NCBI RefSeq assembly: GCF_047948215.1
Contig: NC_134460.1
Span: 124,013,324-124,077,323 of the forward strand
DNA: 64,000 nt
Direction: 5' to 3'
DNA from: Lycorma delicatula
Lineage: Eukaryota; Arthropoda; Insecta; Hemiptera; Fulgoridae
Shown here: one piece after another, positions 1 to 12,358 of the stretch
Position numbering within the stretch: the stretch's first letter is position 1
Layout of the letters: every line of letters begins with the position of its first letter
Notes under the pieces: generated by a model
What the model was told of the DNA's origin: nothing
The model's input: only the letters and a program-made list of their open reading frames with translations
Databases searched by the model: none
Translations under genes and position numbers: made by a program

Positions 1-1594
1 CCAAGATTCCCTATCTAGTGCTAGTCGTTTCATTTCAGTATACCCTCTACATCCTACATCCCTAACAATTTGTTTTACATATTCCAAACGTGGCCTGCCT
101 ACACAATTTTTCCCTTCTACCTGTCCTTCCAAAATTAAAGCGACTATTCCAGGATGCCTTAGTATGTGGCCTATAAGTCTGTCTCTTCTTTTAACTATAT
201 TTTTCCAAATGCTTCTTTCTTCATCTATTTGCCGCAATACCTCCTCATTTGTCACTTTATCCACCCATCTGATTTTTAACATTCTCCTATAGCACCACAT
301 TTCAAAAGCTTCTAACCTTTTCTTCTCAGATACTCCGATTGTCCAAGTTTCACTTCCATATAAAGCGACACTCCAAACATACACTTTCAAAAATCTTTTC
401 CTGACATTTAAATTAATTTTTGATGTAAACAACTTATATTTCTTACTGAAGGCTCGTTTAGCTTGTGCTATTCGGCATTTTATATCGCTCCTGCTTCGTC
501 CATCTTTAGTAATTCTACTTCCCAAATAACAAAATTCTTCTACCTCCATAATCTTTTCTCCTCCTATTTTCACATTCAGTGGTCCATCTTTGTTATTTCT
601 ACTACATTTCATTACTTTTGTTTTGTTCTTGTTTATTTTCATGCGATAGTTCTTGCGTAGGACTTCATCTATGCCGTTCATTGTTTCTTCTAAATCCTTT
701 TTATTCTCGGCTAGAATTACTATATCATCAGCAAATCGTAGCATCTTTATCTTTTCACCTTGTACTGTTACTCCGAATCTAAATTGTTCTTTAACATCAT
801 TAACTGCTAGTTCCATGTAAAGATTAAAAAGTAACGGAGATAGAGAACATCCTTGTCGGACTCCCTTTCTTATTATGGCTTCTTTCTTATGTTCTTCAAT
901 TGCTACTGTTGCTGTTTGGTTCCTGTACATGTTAGCAATTGTTCTTCTATCTCTGTATTTGAACCCTAATTTTTTTAAAATGCTGAACATTTTATTCCAG
1001 TCTACGTTATCGAATGCCTTTTCTAGGTCTATAAACGCCAAGTATGTTGGTTTGTTTTTCTTTAATCTTCCTTCTACTATTAATCTGAGGCCTAAAATTG
1101 CTTCCCGTGTCCCTATACTTTTCCTGAAACCAAATTGGTCTTCTCCTATCACTTCCTCCACTCTCCTCTCAATTCTTCTGTATAGAATTCTAGTTAAGAT
1201 TTTTGATGCATGACTAGTTAAACTAATTGTTCTGTATTCTTCACATTTATCTGCCCCTGATTTCTTTGGTATCATTACTATAACACTTTTTTTGAAGTCT
1301 GACGGAAATTCCCCTTTTTCATAAATATTACACACCAGTTTGTATAATCTATCAATCGCCTCCTCCCCTGCACTGCGCAGTAATTCTACAGGTATTCCGT
1401 CTATTCCAGGAGCCTTCCTGCCATTTAAATCTTTTAATGCTCTCTTAAATTCAGATCTCAGTATTGTTTCTCCCATTTCATCCTCCTCAACTTCCTCTTC
1501 TTCCTCTATAAAACCATTTTCTAATTCATTTCCTCCGTATAACTCTTCAATATATTCCACCCATCTATCGACTTTACCTTTCGTATTATATATT
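1..1594 (-). CDS. LINE-X copy 1: reverse transcriptase, 5'-truncated, open at the window edge
   Basis: Read on the minus strand, this is one uninterrupted frame of about 530 codons, from the YNTKGKVDRW segment near 1590 to RESW at position 1. It codes for the reverse transcriptase half of an APE-type non-LTR retrotransposon. RT landmarks in order are GRKAPGIDGIP, the first catalytic aspartate region AFIDLEKAFD, GVRQGCSLSPLL, and the catalytic FADDIVILAE, followed by the C-terminal blocks YGSETW, CYRRMLKIRW and HILRHPG. I checked the blocks down the frame against the copy at 45.9-48.1 kb and saw no stop. The 5' endonuclease and linker are missing, and homology stops abruptly at about 1594 in AT-rich DNA, as in target-primed 5' truncation. 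The poly-A tail lies outside the window. Several plus-strand open frames here are only antisense shadows. The clade is uncertain; RTE-like is my best guess. Confidence 0.88.
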
Positions 1595-4136
1595 AATAAT
1601 AAATTAATAATTATAATGAAATAAATTTTTAAAATAAACATAACAATCGATCGTCAAGCAGTTAAAATAAAGTCAAATTATACATGTCAGTAAGAAGGTC
1701 ACAATTGTTATGTTTATTGGAATGAAATAGTTTTACCAACCTAAGAGTCAAAATTATTGTTTAATATTTGTTAGATTAAGATATAATTTGTAAAATTCGT
1801 TTGCTCATTTATCAGTCTTTTATTATTTAAGTATATATAAAATTTTTCTAAAGTATTTTTTTTATTAAGGTTATTAGAATATTCAAGAATTTTAATAAAA
1901 TTATTTGGGCTAAAATTGTGATTATGTTCTATAGTATGTTTCGAAAATTGGATCGTTTTATGTTTTATTTATACAATTGACGTGTTCATTAATTCTAATC
2001 GGAAAAGATCGATTAGTCATCCCGTGTTACCAACGGGCCGTGCTTAATAAAATAGTGTGTTTTACGACCTCAATATTTTGTCTTTTACCCCAGATTTCTC
2101 AAAAACTGCTTAAAATACTGTTCTTGGACCTATTTAACGGCTAACTAAACGAAGTGAAGTTGAAGTACTAACTAAGGGTTTCCGAATCTTAGTAATATGA
2201 ACTTTCTTCTTTATTTTTATCAGTACAACATGTTCAAAACTTTGTTATATTCTTCGTGAAACACTCTGAGTCTACCAATTGAATCTTAATATTCTAGATT
2301 ACAAAGTAATATAAATCTTTAAAAGTCTTTATTTTGGAGTTTACAAAAATAATTCGATTTTTTTTCTACTATTTGAAGGTAAAAAAGTCCGCCTATCTTT
2401 TTTTTTTTTTTATTGACATTGAAATACTCATTTTGTCAAATATTTTAAAGATCGAGAAACTGGAAAATGTATAAATTTAGAATTCACTTCGTTTTTTGTT
2501 GTTATATGGTATTTTATTTAATATAAACAGTTTAAAAAAATTCTCAGGTTCTCAGTTCGGTAGTTTCAACAATTTAACGGGAAGATATTTTAAACCAAAA
2601 AATTACTTTGTCTTCATAGACGATTAGAGAAGATATTTTTTTTATTTTAAAATCATCTGTCTTTGTGGCATAGTACTAGTGTCTCTGTCATTTATACAGA
2701 AAATTCTGTATTCCAATCCCGATTAGGTACGGTATTTTTTGATATGCTGTAAAATCTCATTTATTATTAAATAACTATAAAATTGGGTGTCAACTGTTAT
2801 TACTAAAGATAATAAAGTAAATCAATGATTAGCAATGATGATTGTTTAGCGTAATATTATGTAACCAGACGTCATTCTGAATTTTTGGAATAAAAGTATT
2901 TAAAAATTAAATGGAAATAAACAATTAAAATAAATAAATTATTTTGACATTCCATACAGCCTTAAAACATTCTCCGAAACATCGTTTCTCTTTATTCATT
3001 TTACTTATATTTATGAAAAATTAGTTTCTTGCTTCTGAATTTCTTACGAATAATTTTTTACGCAGTAAAAAAATTACTACAAAATTACTATAAAATTTTA
3101 TTATAGTCTTCATATATGAACTTAAAATTACTTTTTAAGTAAGAACAGAATAATGTGATGTAAATCTCTTTTTTTAAATAAAATTTATTTCAAAGAAACC
3201 GTTTAAAATTGTTTGTTTTAAACAATAATATTCTTTCAAATCTTCTTTAAATTTAGATTTCTGAAGTTGGCACCAAATTAAGGTTTAATTATTTGTTTAT
3301 TTCTAAAGATTTTATTTTTTTTTTTAGCTTGTTTTATAATTTAACTTAAAACTCAAAATTTAATGGAAATTTTTATAGTATTATTTTTTTTAACTTAATC
3401 AAAGTTTATTTATAAAATTCTGTTTTAACTTTTTTTTAACGAATATTCTGGAATCCCAAGAAAAATTAATCGGATATGGGTATTTCAATGTAATAAAATA
3501 AAAATAAAGAAAAAAAAGAAAATTCTTATTGTGTTTTTATTTAAGATAAATCATGGGATTAAGCAACCAACCACAAACTGTATATATGAAACATGTCGTT
3601 ATTTATTCATACATAATCAAAACTCACCAAAAACTACTGAAGATAAATTGATGAAAATTTATATACACGTTTTTCTTTCAGTGTAATAAGAATTTTTAGA
3701 AATTCCAAATTTTAAGGGTTAAAATGGAGTAACATTGAAACGTATTTTTCTTTTTAATTTCTCAGTAACAAATAAAGATACGACTTGATTTTTGGTGCTT
3801 GTCATCTTAATGTGAATTTCTACAAATTCATTTTTTTTATTTTCCGAAATTCGATCTTGAAAGAGCTGAAGAAAGTTAAAAAAAAAATTGGTCCAAGTAA
3901 TCAAAGATTTCAAAGGTTTCTGATCTATGAATGTGGTTCAGCATTCACAAGGTGAATACATGATTAGGGTTGTTTTAAACCTATTTTTATTAAAAGGTAT
4001 GTTGTAAAAAGTAAATACAGCAATTAACAGCCAAAAATAATATAATTCTATTTCAATATTGATAACATACACTAATTAAAATTAAATTAATTTTTGAAAA
4101 AATTGATTTTTTTAGTTAAAAATCTGTAACAAAATT
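1595..4136. other. AT-rich stretch without a recognisable gene
   Basis: Homopolymer-rich A/T sequence with stops in all frames. Apart from the decayed SINE C listed at 2655-2760, I see no coding motif, RNA gene or terminal repeat. A short GC patch near 2020-2040 (a CCCGT..ACGGG hairpin) has no recognisable context. Confidence 0.6.
2655..2760 (+). repeat. Decayed tRNA-derived SINE (family C)
   Basis: The order of features matches the better SINE C copies. A box-A-like GGCATAGTACTAGTG is followed by a box-B-like TATTCCAATCCCGATTAGG, then a GGTATTTTTTGATATGCTGTAAAATCTCATT tail corresponding to the GGCATTTTCACACGCTACAAATCATTC of intact copies. Many substitutions make this an old copy. No clear target-site duplication is visible. 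Confidence 0.45.
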
Positions 4137-4827
4137 AAAAAATTTGATTTGGACAATACATGACTTCCTTGTACGCCTATAAAATTACATTTACACGTAT
4201 TTTATTTTAAATGAAAAGTACATGAAGTTTTATTTCATTAAAAACTTCTGAAATTTTTTTTTTTTTTTTTTGTTATTATCGAATTATTATTATTCATTGT
4301 AAAAGTCTTTTTACAATGAGAGATTAATAATTATTAATAAATCAATATATTTAAACTAAAAAAAAGGAAATGAAGTCTGATTCGAACCGATATGCCTTCC
4401 CCTTAAGATCCAAATATTTCATTAATTAAAATTTTGTTTGGCTATAACTCTAGAACCAATAAAACGAAGTACTACTTATGATATATCGTTGAAAATCTCT
4501 CAATGAGGCCTTATTACTGCAGTTAAAAAAAAGTCCAAAATCCAAAGTCTTTGGATTTTGGGCTTTTTTGAACATTTCTGGTCCAGTAGATTGCAATTAA
4601 AAGTGGAGGTGCACAACTAGATGTTACAGTCCTAAATCCAAAACTTCAATATCCTGCGGCTAATCGTTTTTTAATTATGCGAGATACCTACATGCGTACA
4701 GACGTTACGCCGAAACTAGTCAATTATGGATTCAGGGATGATGAAAATGGATATTTCCGTTGAAATCTGAAAACCGAAATTTTTCGCGATCATAATACCT
4801 TCTTTACTTCGTACAAGGAAGTAAAAA
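4137..4827 (-). mobile_element. Family A non-autonomous element, copy A1
   Basis: This is the first of about ten related ~700 bp copies in the window. In the orientation used here, the left end reads TACTTCCTT..AAGGAAGTA (a subterminal palindrome), followed by a conserved tract containing ATCGCGAAAAATTTC and CGTGACGTCTGTACG. The right end is CGTACAAGGAAGT followed by CATGTAGTGTCCACATC. The 13-bp ACTTCCTTGTACG near one end and CGTACAAGGAAGT near the other are inverted repeats, which suggests a non-autonomous DNA transposon (MITE-like). No frame encodes a recognisable transposase. In this minus-oriented copy the right end is at 4137-4180 and the left end at 4799-4827. The superfamily is not identified. 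Confidence 0.75.
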
Positions 4828-5464
4828 CTACTAATCAAGATCAACGATCGGGAAAAAAACAGAAACGGAAAATTGAAATGAAGAATATCGGAAAAAGAGA
4901 AAACAATATAATAAGCCGTAATAAAAGTTGTAACGCGGTCTATAAAGGCCAAATTGGAAAACAAAATTAATTTCTATTGTTATCGTTAAATTGTTTGTTA
5001 TATGTAAGTTAATGCAATGATTAGATTTTGATCAGTCTGCAATATGATATCAATCATATTGATTTCATAAATTAATAATAAAATTCGTGTAAATAATGTT
5101 ATTAAATTCTATAAATAAAGTAATCGTTACTTTGAAATAAAGTCAATCACTTGTTTAGCTAATCTTGAAGTTTAAGAACATAATACGAGACTGAAGATTT
5201 TCAAGAATCTACCATTCTAGGGTTTGGAAAGTTCTCAGCCTGACAGTGTTGGTGGCAGTAAGAGTAAATGACCGTGATATTTGTCAAATAAGACAAATAT
5301 CACGCCTTTAGATGGCGACTAACAAGGTTTCAAATACGTGCGTTTAGTTACTTATTTGTGGCGATCGAGAAAGGCAAACAGGTTGACATTTTCTGAGAAA
5401 TGTATAAAATTGAAATTTAAGCTGTTATAAAGTAATTTTCTTCAATCTAAAGATCTAAAGATCT
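4828..5464. other. Spacer with no recognised feature
   Basis: AT-rich DNA between the family A copy and the mariner relic. A small inverted motif ATATTTGTC..GACAAATAT lies around 5277-5301, but no gene or named repeat is visible. Confidence 0.5.
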
Positions 5465-5497
5465 AAAGATTGTATGACCGACGGTCATACAATCTTT
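5465..5497. repeat. Perfect 16-bp palindrome with a 1-nt centre
   Basis: AAAGATTGTATGACCG (5465-5480) and CGGTCATACAATCTTT (5482-5497) are exact reverse complements around a single A. It is preceded by three short direct repeats of ATCTAAAG. It sits at the presumed 5' side of the mariner relic and overlaps the beginning of its decayed N-terminal frame. It may be a rearranged mariner terminus or an independent hairpin. Confidence 0.8.
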
Positions 5498-5579
5498 ATA
5501 AAATACTTAGATTTCACTTTCAAGGACTTTTTCCCTTATTTTTCTACGGTAAAAAAGTGGACTGCAGAATTTAAACATA

Positions 5580-5874
5580 ACCCACCGGGTTGGTCTAGTG
5601 GTGAACGCGTCTTCCCAGATCAGCTGATTTGGAAGTCGAGAATTACAGCGTTCAAGTCCTAGTAAAGCCAGTTATTTTTACATGGATTTGAATACTAGAT
5701 CGTGGATACCGGTGTTCTTTGGTGGTTGGGTTTCAATTAATCACACATCTCAGGAATGGTCGAACTGAGAATGTACAAGACTACACTTCATTTACACTCA
5801 TACATATCATCCTCATTCATCCTCTGAAGTATTAACTGAACGGTAATTACCGGAGGCTAAACAGGAAAAAGAGA
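5580..5874 (+). mobile_element. tRNA-derived SINE (family B), full copy with target-site duplication
   Basis: It begins CCCACCGGGTTGGTCTAGTGGTGAACGC, which contains a pol III box A (TGGTCTAGTGG), and has a box B at GCGTTCAAGTCC. A conserved non-tRNA body follows, with ACTAGATCGTGGATACCGG, and it ends in GGCTAAACAGGAAAAAGAGA. It is inserted in the mariner coding sequence. GAATTTAAACATA (5567-5579) on the left and GAATTTAAGCATA (5875-5887) on the right are a 13-bp duplication with one mismatch, so both boundaries are well supported. This shows that the SINE is younger than the mariner insertion. Confidence 0.88.
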
Positions 5875-6315
5875 GAATTTAAGCATAGCTGTATATATGC
5901 ATACAAGATATGGGAATATAATATTAGGCAAACAAGACGCCCAAAAACCGCTACAATCGACGAAATCGTGACAAAAATCCATAGCATCCTATTAGATCAC
6001 CAAATGAAGGTAGAATAGCTTGCTGACCTTCCAAACATCTCGATAGACCGTACATTGTTCATTAAAATTTGCATTACGTTTTGGGTATGAAAAGGCTTTC
6101 TCCTCTATGGGTGTTGCGTTTGTTAAAAGTGGACCAAACACGTATTCGACTGAACACTTCTCAAGGGTGTTCAGAATAATTTAAACGCAATTCCGCAACG
6201 TTTCTTCGACGTTTTATAATAGCTGATGAATCTTGGATTCACCATTACACAACAGAGATCAAACAACGGGTGAAATTAGGAGAAAGTGGGTCAATGAAAG
6301 TGAAAACATCTGCAG

Positions 6316-7221
6316 GAAAACTCATGCAACGGTTTTTTGGGGATTTTCGAAGGTGATGTTCATAGACTACTTTGAAAAAGACAGGACGTCACCGGGATAA
6401 TCCACCGGGTTGATCTAGTGGTGAACGCATCTTCCCAAATTTGGAAATTTTCACAAGATTTGGAATTCGAGAGTTCCAGCGTTCAAGTCCTAGTAAAGCC
6501 AGTTATTTTTACACGGATTCGAATACTAGATGGTGGCTACCGGTGTTCTTTGGTGGTTGGGTTTCAATTAACCACACATCTCAGGAATGGTCGAACTGAG
6601 AATTTACAAGAATACACTTCATTTACACTCAAAGCAACGGTTGCAAAGAAAACTCATGCAACGGTTTTTTGGGGATTTTCGAAGGTGATGTTCATAGACT
6701 ACTTTGAAAAAGACAGGACGTCACCGGGATAATCCACCGGGTTGATCTAGTGGTGAACGCGTCTTCCCAAATTTGGAAATTTTCACAAGATTTGGAATTC
6801 GAGAGTTCCAGCGTTCAAGTCCTAGTAAAGCCAGTTATTTTTACACGGATTTTTACACGGATATTTTTACACTTCATTTACACTCAAAGCAACGGTTGCA
6901 AAGAAAACTCATGCAACGGTTTTTTGGGGATTTTCGAAGGTGATGTTCATAGACTACTTTGAAAAAGACAGGACGTCACCGGGATAATCCACCGGGTTGA
7001 TCTAGTGGTGAACGCGTCTTCCCAAATTTGGAAATTTTCACAAGATTTGGAATTCGAGAGTTCCAGCGTTCAAGTCCTAGTAAAGCCAGTTATTTTTACA
7101 CGGATTCGAATACTAGATGGTGGCTACCGGTGTTCTTTGGTGGTTGGGTTTCAATTAACCACACATCTCAGGAATGGTCGAACTGAGAATTTACAAGAAT
7201 ACACTTCATTTACACTCAAAG
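6316..7221 (+). repeat. Threefold tandem composite of mariner segment plus SINE B
   Basis: A mariner segment starting GAAAACTCATGCAACGG and ending GACGTCACCGGGATAAT is joined to a SINE B beginning CCACCGGGTTGATC. This junction occurs three times, with SINE starts at 6402, 6734 and 6989, giving spacings of 332 and 255 bp. SINE parts span about 6402-6634, 6734-6889 and 6989-7221. The middle unit is shorter because its SINE has lost the part between TTTTTACACGGAT and TTTTACACTTCATTT. All three share the same odd insertion AAATTTGGAAATTTTCACAAG near box A, so they were made by duplication after one insertion. The mariner 3' part resumes right after the third unit. Each unit carries a chance open frame starting MVNASSQIWKF. 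Confidence 0.85.
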
Positions 7222-7462
7222 TCAACGATGAAAAAACTGCTTCCTTTTCAGAGTTGAACAGATAGCATTATCTAACAGATAGAATTATTTTGAGGCTATT
7301 GCAAAGTTGGAAACTCGGTGATACGAGTATAAACGTACCGAATTACAAGATTACTAAAAAATTGAATAAAAAAAAATTTGAAAAATTTTCGTTTTCTTTG
7401 TCAGACCGAGAAACTTTTCGAACTTTCCTCGGAATTAGAAATGTTATTTTTGAATTTTTTTT

Positions 7463-8155
7463 TACTTCCTTGTACCAAGTAAAGGAAGTAATACATCGCG
7501 AAAATTTTCGCTTTTCAGATTTCAACGGAAATACCCAGTTTGACTATCCCTAAACCAATTTTGACTAGTTTTGGCGTGACGTCTGTACGTATGTATCTCG
7601 CATAACTCAAAAACGATTAGCCGTACGATGTTGAAATTTTGGATTTAGGACTCCTGTATCATGTAGTTGTACATCTCCCTTTTTGATTGCAATCGACTGA
7701 ACCAAAAGTTTCCAAAAAAGCCAAAATCCAAAAAAAATTTAGTTTTTGACTTTTTCTTAACTGCAGTAGTAAGCTTTCATTGAGAGCTTTTGAACGATAT
7801 ATCAAAGTGATAGTTATTTTTATTGGTTCCAAAGTTATAGCAAAATAAAATTTGAAATAATGAAATATCTGGATCTTACAAGGGGAAGATACATCAGTTC
7901 ATTCCGACTTCATCTTCTTTTTTTTAACTTTTTTTTTTAATTTAAATATATTTATTTATTAATAATTATTAACCTGTGATTGTAAAAAATCTACATTAAA
8001 TAATTCAATAATAACAAGTAAAAAAAAAAAAATATGAAGAAATATCAAAAGTTATTAATGAAATAAAATTTTATGTACTTTTCATTTTAAAAAAATGTGT
8101 ATATGCAATTTAATAGACGTACAAGGAAGTCATGCAATGTCCACATCAGATTTTT
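7463..8155 (+). mobile_element. Family A non-autonomous element, copy A2 (complete)
   Basis: Both ends are present. TACTTCCTTGTACCAAGTAAAGGAAGTA starts at 7463, and the right terminal motif CGTACAAGGAAGT at about 8117-8129 is followed by CATGCAATGTCCACATCAGATTTTT. It lies a few bases after the mariner 3' end. There is no coding capacity for a transposase; the short open frames inside are low-complexity. Confidence 0.8.
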
Positions 8156-8420
8156 CCCTTTTATTATATAATAAGTTTTTGTACTGTGTATTAATAATTG
8201 TTTTTTTGTTTTTTAAAATCGTTATTTTGGTTTTTATTATAAAATGTATGATCTATGTAGTATTTATTTTTTGTATTTTATAATATATTATCATTAATTC
8301 ACAAGAAAAACCTTAATTTAGATGTATATATGTATTAAAATTTACCTTTACGTAAACTTATTTTTTTAATTAATTTAACCTTATATAATTAATTTTTTTA
8401 CTGAAATCTATTTTATATAA

Positions 8421-10593
8421 ATCAAAACCTAAACCGACAACGATTGTTAACGTCTATATGCCTGCCAGCGCCCATGATGATGATGAGGTAGAGTGTGTAT
8501 ACGAAGAGATTGATGAAGCAATTAAACACGTAAAAGGAGATGAAAATTTAATAATAGTTGGGGATTGGAATGCAAGCATTGGAAAAGGCAAGGAAGGAAA
8601 TATAGTGGGTGAATACGGGCTGGGCAAAAGGAATGAAAGAGGGGACCGACTTATAGAGTTTTGCACGAAGTATAATTTAGTAATTGCCAACACCCAATTT
8701 AAAAATCATAATAACAATTTAAATAGAAAAAGCCAGGCGATAGTGCAAGGTATCAGATAGATTATATCATGGTTAAGCAAAGATTTGGAAATCAACTCGT
8801 TGACTGCAAAACTTACCCTGGAGCAGACATTAATAGCGACCATAATTTGGTGATAATGACATGTAGATTGGGGTTTAAAGACCTGAAGAAAAGGTGTCAG
8901 ATGAATCGGTGGAATTTAGAGAAGCTTGAGGAAGGGGTGGTAAAGGATGGTTCACCAATATATAATACGAAAGGTAAACTCGATAGATAGGTGGAATATA
9001 TTGAAGAGTTATACGGAGCAAATGAATTAGAAAATGGTGTTATAGAGGAAGAAGAGGAAGTTGAGGAGGATGAAATGGGAGAAACAATACTGAGATCTGA
9101 ATTTAAGAGAGCATTAAAAGATTTAAATGGTAGAAAGGCTCCTGGAATAGACGGAATACCTGTAGAATTACTGCGCAGTGCAGGTGAGGAAGCGATTGAT
9201 AGATTATACAAACTGGTGTGTAATATTTATGAAAAAGGGGAATTTCCGTCAGACTTAAAAAAAAGGTGTTATAGTTATGATACCAAAGAAAGCAGGGGCA
9301 GATAAATGTGAAGAATACAGAACAATTAGTTTAACTAGTTATGCATCAAAAATCTTAACTAGAATTCTATACAGAAGAATTGAGAGGAGAGTGGAAGAAG
9401 TGTTAGGAGAAGACCAATTTGGTTTCAGGAAAAGTATAGGGACAAGGGAAGCAATTTTAGGCCTCAGATTAATAGTAGAAGGAAGATTAAAGAAAAACAA
9501 ACCAACATATTTGGCGTTTATAGACCTAGAAAAGGCATTCGATAACGTAGACTGGAATAAAATGTTCAGCATTTTAAACAAATTAGGGTTCAAAAACAGA
9601 GATAGAAGAACAATTGCTAACATGTACAGGAACCAAACAGCAACAGTAACAATTAAAGAACATAAGAAAGAAGCCGTAATAAGAAAGGGAGTCCGACAAG
9701 GATGTTACCTATCTCCGTTACTTTTTAATCTTTACATGGAACTAGCAGTTAATGATGTTAAAGAACAATTTAGATTCGGAGTAACAGTACAAGGTGAAAA
9801 GATAAAGATGCTACGTTTTGCTGATGATATAGTAGTTCTAGCCGAGAGTAAAAAGGATTTAGAAGAAACAATGAATGGCATAGATGAAGTCCTACACAAG
9901 AACTATCGCATGAAAATAAACAAGAACAAAACAAAAGTAATGAAATGTAGTAGAAATAACAAAGATGAACCACTGACTGTGAAAATAGGAGGAGAAAAGA
10001 TTATAGAGGTAGAAGAATTTTGTTATTTGGGAAGTAGAATTACTAAAGATGGACGAAGCAGGAGCGATATAAAATGCCGAATAGCACAAGCTAAACGAGC
10101 CTTCAGTAAGAAATATAATTTGTTTACATCAAAAATTAATTTAAATGTCAGGAAAAGATTTTTGAAAGTGTATGTTTAGAGTGTCGCTTTATATGGAAGT
10201 GAAACTTGGACAATCGGAGTATCTGAGAAGAAAAGATTAGAAGCTTTTGAAATGCGGTGCTATAGGAGAATGTTAAAAATCAGATGGGTGGATAAAGTGA
10301 CAAATGAAGAGGTATTGCGGCAAATAGATGAAGAAAGAAGCATTTGGAAAAATATAGTTAAAAGAAGAGACAGACTTATAGGCCACATACTAAGGCATCC
10401 TGGAATAGTCGCTTTAATATTGGAAGGACAGGTAGAAGGGAAAAATTGTGTAGGCAGGCCGCGTTTGGAATATGTAAAACAAAATGTTAGGGATGTAGGA
10501 TGTAGAGGGTATACTGAAATGAAACGACTAGCACTAGATAGGGAATCTTGGAGAGATTCATCAAACCAGTCAAATGACTGAAGACAAAAAAAA
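8421..10593 (+). pseudogene. LINE-X copy 2: endonuclease-reverse transcriptase pseudogene
   Basis: The copy starts inside the APE-type endonuclease domain: NVYMPAS at about 8447, GDWNA at about 8561, DYIMV at about 8761 and SDHNLV at about 8840. An internal deletion of roughly 430 bp joins the segment ending LEKLEE to KDGSPIYNTKG at about 8935, compared with the copy at 45.9 kb. The RT domain follows, with FADDIVVLAE at about 9817, and then the C-terminal region. Breaks seen are a stop before IDYIMV (8758-8760), a stop at the end of TKGKLDR (about 8988), a frameshift near 9260 in GACTTAAAAAAAAGG, and TAG in place of tryptophan in KVYVW at about 10177. The 3' end is CAAATGACTGAAGAC plus an A-tract at about 10593, so the tail is intact. 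The longest surviving frames are 9277-10179 and 10252-10581. Nonfunctional. Confidence 0.9.
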
Positions 10594-12358
10594 AAAATTT
10601 AATATAATTTTATAAATTCATCTCACATTTAATTAATTTTGTTTTATTTTCTGACGCCACCTTAATTAAGTATTTGATTGAATTTTAACTATTTACTGAT
10701 TACTAAGGATATAGGTATATTTTTTATTGTACTTTTTCGTGTTATGCTGTGTAAATAACTTGTATTTAAATTAATAAAGGAATCTTGGTGATAAGAATTA
10801 TGTCTTAGCGGGATTGTACAATTTTATGAAAATATATTATTAAAATAAATAATAAATTATTATTATATACTAATTTATAATAAAAATAAATAAAATTAGA
10901 TTTAAATAACTTTTTACTTATTCAAATTCTATTTCCGTTGATTTTTTTCTATAGCTTTTTTTCTCCTATAAACGATATTTATTCTTATCTAGTAAGAAAA
11001 ATAAGCACGAGCGGCCACGTGCCTGTACGTGATATGTGATTATGTGGAATTTGATACATAAATAACACAAATAGGCTATAATACTGAATACATATATTTT
11101 TTTTTAATATTACTGTTAATGACCTCCAATTTATCCTTATTCTGTGAATGCGTTTAAAATTTACTTTGAAGTGAACAAAATAAATAAGAAAAACCTTAAA
11201 ACCACGGTTTCAGTGTTGACAAAGTAAGGTACTTTTTTCTTTTCTTTTCTTTTTTCTTCGAATCCATTCGCCCTTCTCTTTTATCTTTTCTTTTTCATGA
11301 CAAATTCCACTTTTATCTTAAACCAAATAATCTTGTTATGGAACATCAATAACAGCGTAAACAATTTCTTGTCATTGATACCTCAGTCTTGTACAAATAT
11401 AGAAATTCTAACGTTGTTTAAACATGTTATTTTTTTTTTATATTACGGTTAGCCTGTTGTATGTAATATATATCTTAAATTATAGTAAGAACAAAAGTAA
11501 AGTACGTATAGTTTATCGGTATTGTACAAATGATAAAAGTATAAATTAACGCAAATTAATCCACATCTTAAATTACAATTATTTATTTTCTTTAAATATA
11601 GCATAAAAATTTTAGGATAATATCTTGGTGTATTAAAAAACACGCATACACATATCGTATATATAGCAGCGGAATCACTTTTAACCGAGTTCAGCTTAAT
11701 CGACATACCGGTTTAACCGATCCTGTCACAAAAACAATTTACCATAATTTATAAATGTACAGTATAATTATTTATTCTGTAAACAATTGTATTTCCTGTC
11801 CTTTATGTTTTCACTGCCTCATTTATCCTTATAATATATACACTGCTTCGTGTTATATTATGAGTAAACTTACAACCATGATCTGTATGAAAATTATTGC
11901 CGTGACTACTAGACATTAGATTACATTTTACTTCTTTCCAGCAGTATTATTACTTTTAAATCAAAAATATAAAACGAATTTAAAATTAAAAATCATTGCA
12001 AAGTAAATTCTTAATGAAAATACGTAGATAGTATGAAAATTTTACAATCTAGGAGTAATTTTTTTAAGGCCCAAGGTGAAAAATTAATTCTAAATTTAAC
12101 AATAAAAAGAATCATTGTTAATGTCAACTAACAAACTTAAATTTAATTCGAAACTAATAATCGATACTTTAAATAGCTTAAAAAATATAATCAATGATAT
12201 AAAATAGAGTAGAAACAGAAAAAATAAAAATAACTCATTTTAGATGGGATGCAATTAATATTATATACCTGATTTAAATTGAAATAAGTGTTCTAAATTA
12301 TTATTGTAATATTTTTTTTAAATTTAAAGATGTCTAAATTATCAGAAGTTTGTTAGAA
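10594..12358. other. AT-rich stretch without a recognised gene
   Basis: No family motif is seen in any frame. It includes a pyrimidine-rich run near 11230-11300 and an 85-codon minus-strand open frame at 11449-11706 that matches nothing I know and has low-complexity composition. I do not call it a gene. Confidence 0.55.

Larger units (their letters stand above)
5498..7440 (+). pseudogene. Dead mariner transposon, interrupted and partly triplicated
   Basis: Mariner transposases are DD34D cut-and-paste enzymes. Fragments appear in the family's order but are broken by stops and insertions. The N-terminal helix-turn-helix end STVKKWTAEFK lies at about 5543-5575. After a SINE, TATIDEIVTKIHSILLDHQMK follows at about 5950-6010. 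The catalytic block ADESWIHHYTTEIKQ is at about 6222, with the following KTSAGKLMQRFFG segment to about 6390. The second and third catalytic regions are missing. The 3' part resumes after the tandem array, with FSELNR at about 7245 and a C-terminal/terminal-repeat segment containing CTTTGTCAGACCGAGAAACTTTT at about 7395-7420. A family A element follows at 7463. Clearly nonfunctional. Confidence 0.75.

Noticed and set aside
463..1624. Plus-strand open frames rich in Ser/Phe/Leu/Ile
   Set aside because: They are antisense to the LINE-X reverse transcriptase and recur antisense to the other LINE-X copies at the same relative places.
6418..7265. Three open frames starting MVNASSQIWKF, which look like a small gene family
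   Set aside because: They translate SINE B and mariner DNA in a tandem array; the similarity is due to DNA duplication.
11449..11706. 85-codon minus-strand frame
   Set aside because: No recognisable motif and low-complexity composition; compatible with chance.
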